A DNA stretch of 6,222 nt from an uncultured Bacilli bacterium (GTDB lineage: Bacteria > Bacillota_I > Bacilli_A > RF39 > UBA660), in NCBI GenBank assembly GCA_944333305.1, contig CALVKV010000077.1:1-6222 (forward strand), read 5' to 3'. Below the pieces are notes generated by a model that ran no database searches, was not told the origin of the DNA, and worked only from the letters and a program-made list of their open reading frames with translations. Positions within the stretch are counted from its first letter, which is position 1. Each line of letters begins with the position of its first letter. The translations under genes and the position numbers were made by a program. Below, piece by piece: positions 4,622 to 6,222 of this stretch.

Positions 4622-6037
4622 ATGAAAGATAAAAAGAAGAAAGTAACAGCAATAATTATAAGTATATTAATAGTATTAATTCTATTACTTGCTATCGCTT
4701 ATGCTTACTTTTCTACACAACTATCAGGAACAGATCAAATAGTAAAAGTAGGAGAGTTAGAATTAGTATTAGATGAAACTAGTGAAGGGATAAGTTTAGA
4801 TAGTGCAATAGGTATAAGTGATAAAAAAGGATTAGAATTAGAAGGTTCAAATTTTAAACTAATAAATAATGGAAATAAGGCAGTAGATTATACAATCTAT
4901 TTAGATGATAATAGTATAGGAGATAATGATACTAGAATAGATGATAAGTATTTAAAGTATAATTTAAATAAAAATGGATTAGACAGTGGTGCAACATTAC
5001 TAACAAGAATAGGAGCGAATCCAAATAGAATATTAGACTCTGGAACAATAGAAGGAAATAGTACAAATGAATATAATTTAAAGTTATGGATAACTGATGA
5101 AGTAGATGGTAACTATTCTGGCCAAGTATTTAGTGGAAAGTTAAGAGTAGAAGTAAGCCAAGAAAGACCATTAGCAGTAGATACATTATTAGCGAAAGCA
5201 AATTCAGAAGACTTAGATTATAATAATGCAACTAGTGAACAACAAAAAGAGATGTGGACGTTTAGCCATCCTGCAACAGAACAGACAGAAGCTTTAACAG
5301 ATTATAGATATATAGGAAGTAATCCTAATAATTATGTAACATTTAATGATGAATTATGGAGAATAATAGGAGTGTTTACAGTAGATGATGGAACAGGAAA
5401 TATGGAACAAAGACTAAAGTTAATAAGAATGCAAACTACAGGTTCTATTTACTTTGGACCAACAAGTGATTGGACTAGTTCACCATTAATGGAGAATTTA
5501 AATTCAGGAGATTATTGGACTAATAATTTGAATGCTGAAGCAAAAAATATGATAGGAGATACTCTATGGTATTTAGGTGGAACCTCAAACTTTGAAAGTT
5601 CAACTACTGGATTGACGAGTCATTTTTATTCATATGAGCGAGGAACAACTGTATATAATGGAAGAGCTACAAATTGGGTAGGCAAAGTTGGCTTAATGTA
5701 TCCTAGTGATATAGGATATGCCACAAGTGGAGATACAACAATGGATAGAAATAGATGTTTAGATATACAATTAAGTCATTGGCATGATCAGCGTGTACCA
5801 GGAGCATCTCGTTGTGCAACTAATGATTGGTTATCGATAGTTACTACTACTACTATTACACCTTATACCATTAGGTCTGATTATGTGTTTCGTATTAGTG
5901 GAACAAGTTATTTGCAATACATTTTAACCTATAATAACTTTTTTGTTATTAATCCAGTTGTCTATTTAACATCTAATGTTAAAATTATAGAGGGAGATGG
6001 AAGTAGTAGTAATCCTTATATTTTTCGTAAATTTTAG
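4622..6037 (+). CDS. Membrane-anchored surface protein: TasA/camelysin-like N-half, DUF6273-like C-domain
   Basis: A 471-residue exported protein. Lys-rich residues 2-7 and a hydrophobic segment at 8-30 form a signal anchor, followed at once by AYFSTQLSGTDQIVKVGELELVL, typical of the mature start of SipW-type, TasA/CalY-like and related beta-sandwich surface proteins. Residues 31-180 fit that fold (NNGNKAVDYTIYL, GNYSGQVFSGKLRVEV). After a linker (181-230) comes a domain at about 231-471 with YVTFNDELWRIIG (238-250), GKVGLMYPSDIGYA (354-367), Cys379 and Cys398 which could form a disulfide, and NPVVYLTSN (444-452) before GDGSSSNPY. This resembles domains of the DUF6273 type that occur as many paralogues in gut Bacilli; the function is unknown, and adhesion or ligand binding is a guess. 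The ATG follows TGGAGAG (4609-4615) at good spacing. Arginine codons change from AGA to CGT near codon 391. Expression is probably governed by the G-tract leader upstream. Confidence 0.75.
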   Translation: MKDKKKKVTAIIISILIVLILLLAIAYAYFSTQLSGTDQIVKVGELELVLDETSEGISLDSAIGISDKKGLELEGSNFKLINNGNKAVDYTIYLDDNSIGDNDTRIDDKYLKYNLNKNGLDSGATLLTRIGANPNRILDSGTIEGNSTNEYNLKLWITDEVDGNYSGQVFSGKLRVEVSQERPLAVDTLLAKANSEDLDYNNATSEQQKEMWTFSHPATEQTEALTDYRYIGSNPNNYVTFNDELWRIIGVFTVDDGTGNMEQRLKLIRMQTTGSIYFGPTSDWTSSPLMENLNSGDYWTNNLNAEAKNMIGDTLWYLGGTSNFESSTTGLTSHFYSYERGTTVYNGRATNWVGKVGLMYPSDIGYATSGDTTMDRNRCLDIQLSHWHDQRVPGASRCATNDWLSIVTTTTITPYTIRSDYVFRISGTSYLQYILTYNNFFVINPVVYLTSNVKIIEGDGSSSNPYIFRKF

Positions 6038-6058
6038 TTTAATATAATTATATCAACT

Positions 6059-6087
6059 AAAGAATCTTTATGATTCTTTTTATTTTC
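6059..6087 (+). terminator. Intrinsic terminator of the surface protein gene
   Basis: AAAGAATC (6059-6066) and GATTCTTT (6072-6079) form a perfect 8-bp stem with a 5-nt loop, followed by a T-rich tail (TTATTTT). It starts 21 bp after the stop codon. The stem has only two G-C pairs, but the layout is typical of low-GC Firmicutes. A 9-bp direct repeat TTTCCCATA at 6084-6092 and 6094-6102 follows, with no evident role. Confidence 0.75.
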
Positions 6088-6130
6088 CCATAATTTCCCA
6101 TATTTTTTTAATAATTCTTACACTTTTAAT

Positions 6131-6139
6131 TGATATGAT
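6131..6139 (+). promoter_or_regulatory. Extended -10 promoter of an unfinished downstream transcript
   Basis: TGATATGAT is an extended -10 (TGn plus TATGAT, five of six to TATAAT). It is followed by AAAGGA (6153-6158) and an ATG at 6167, 8 nt further on. That ATG is followed at once by TAG TAG. A GTG at 6160 opens 14 codons before TAG at 6202, but the ribosome binding site is too close to it. The window ends at 6222, so the gene served by this promoter cannot be seen. Apart from the terminator upstream I see nothing else in 6088-6222. Confidence 0.45.
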
Positions 6140-6222
6140 TAATTTGTAAAAGAAAGGAAGTGGTAAATGTAGTAGAGAAATTTAAGTTACGTTTACAACT
6201 ATAGTTTTTTTACATAAATTAT

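Noticed and set aside
5843..5854. Four tandem ACT codons (Thr408-411) as a phase-variable repeat
   Set aside because: A trinucleotide repeat keeps the frame when it changes length, and four units is short, so no switching is expected.
4388..6037. Leader ORF as the broken 5' end of the surface protein gene, rejoined by G-tract slippage
   Set aside because: All three frames after the tract meet stop codons by 4491, and the gene at 4622 has its own ribosome binding site, signal anchor and start, so slippage alone cannot fuse them.
5785..6037. Variable region of a diversity-generating retroelement
   Set aside because: The C-terminal position in a surface protein is suggestive, but there is no reverse transcriptase, no template repeat and no cluster of AAC/AAT-type codons in the window.

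Overview
This is an AT-rich window (roughly 25-30% GC by eye) with A/T-ending codons, AGA arginine codons, strong Shine-Dalgarno sequences and standard-code use of TGG for Trp. It carries sporulation genes (SpoVID-like, YsxE-like) and a Firmicutes-type helicase loader (DnaI). Together these point to a spore-forming, very low-GC member of Bacilli, perhaps one of the uncultured gut lineages near RF39/Erysipelotrichia. The lineage is inferred; the sequence holds no rRNA or other marker.

Layout. (1) 1-1772, plus strand: an operon of a SpoVID-like spore-coat assembly protein (SPOCS-like N-terminus, acidic linker, C-terminal LysM) and an overlapping YsxE/CotS-like pseudokinase, the same pair and order as spoVID-ysxE in Bacillus. 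(2) 1731-2043: a small minus-strand gene for a Cys-rich-headed membrane protein. Its tail overlaps the pseudokinase gene by 42 bp. Its 5' side shares a short divergent promoter region with the next plus-strand gene, and a perfect 15-bp inverted repeat covers the ribosome binding site and start codon of both divergent genes. (3) 2041-3398: a 146-residue acidic protein of unknown function followed 11 bp later by dnaI. (4) 3435-4304: a TPR/ST7-like protein behind its own extended -10 promoter. (5) 4305-4621: a regulatory leader with promoter, ribosome binding site, a 19-codon ORF containing an unbroken run of ten G, and a set of mutually exclusive hairpins ending in a terminator-like stem. (6) 4622-6037: a membrane-anchored surface protein with a TasA/camelysin-like N-terminal half and a C-terminal domain rich in Trp, Tyr and Gly, probably DUF6273-like; arginine codon choice changes sharply in its last ~80 codons. 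(7) 6038-6222: a terminator, another extended -10 promoter and the start of an unresolved transcript.

The most interesting part is 4317-4622. A mononucleotide G10 tract sits inside a short translated leader upstream of an attenuator-like fold and a surface protein gene. Gain or loss of a G would move the leader stop codon to one of three places relative to the hairpins. That suggests a phase-variable, translation-coupled attenuation switch; this is inference, but it is directly testable. A second candidate switch is the 64-bp intergenic segment at 1965-2028, which is flanked by the 15-bp inverted repeats and could be an invertible promoter.
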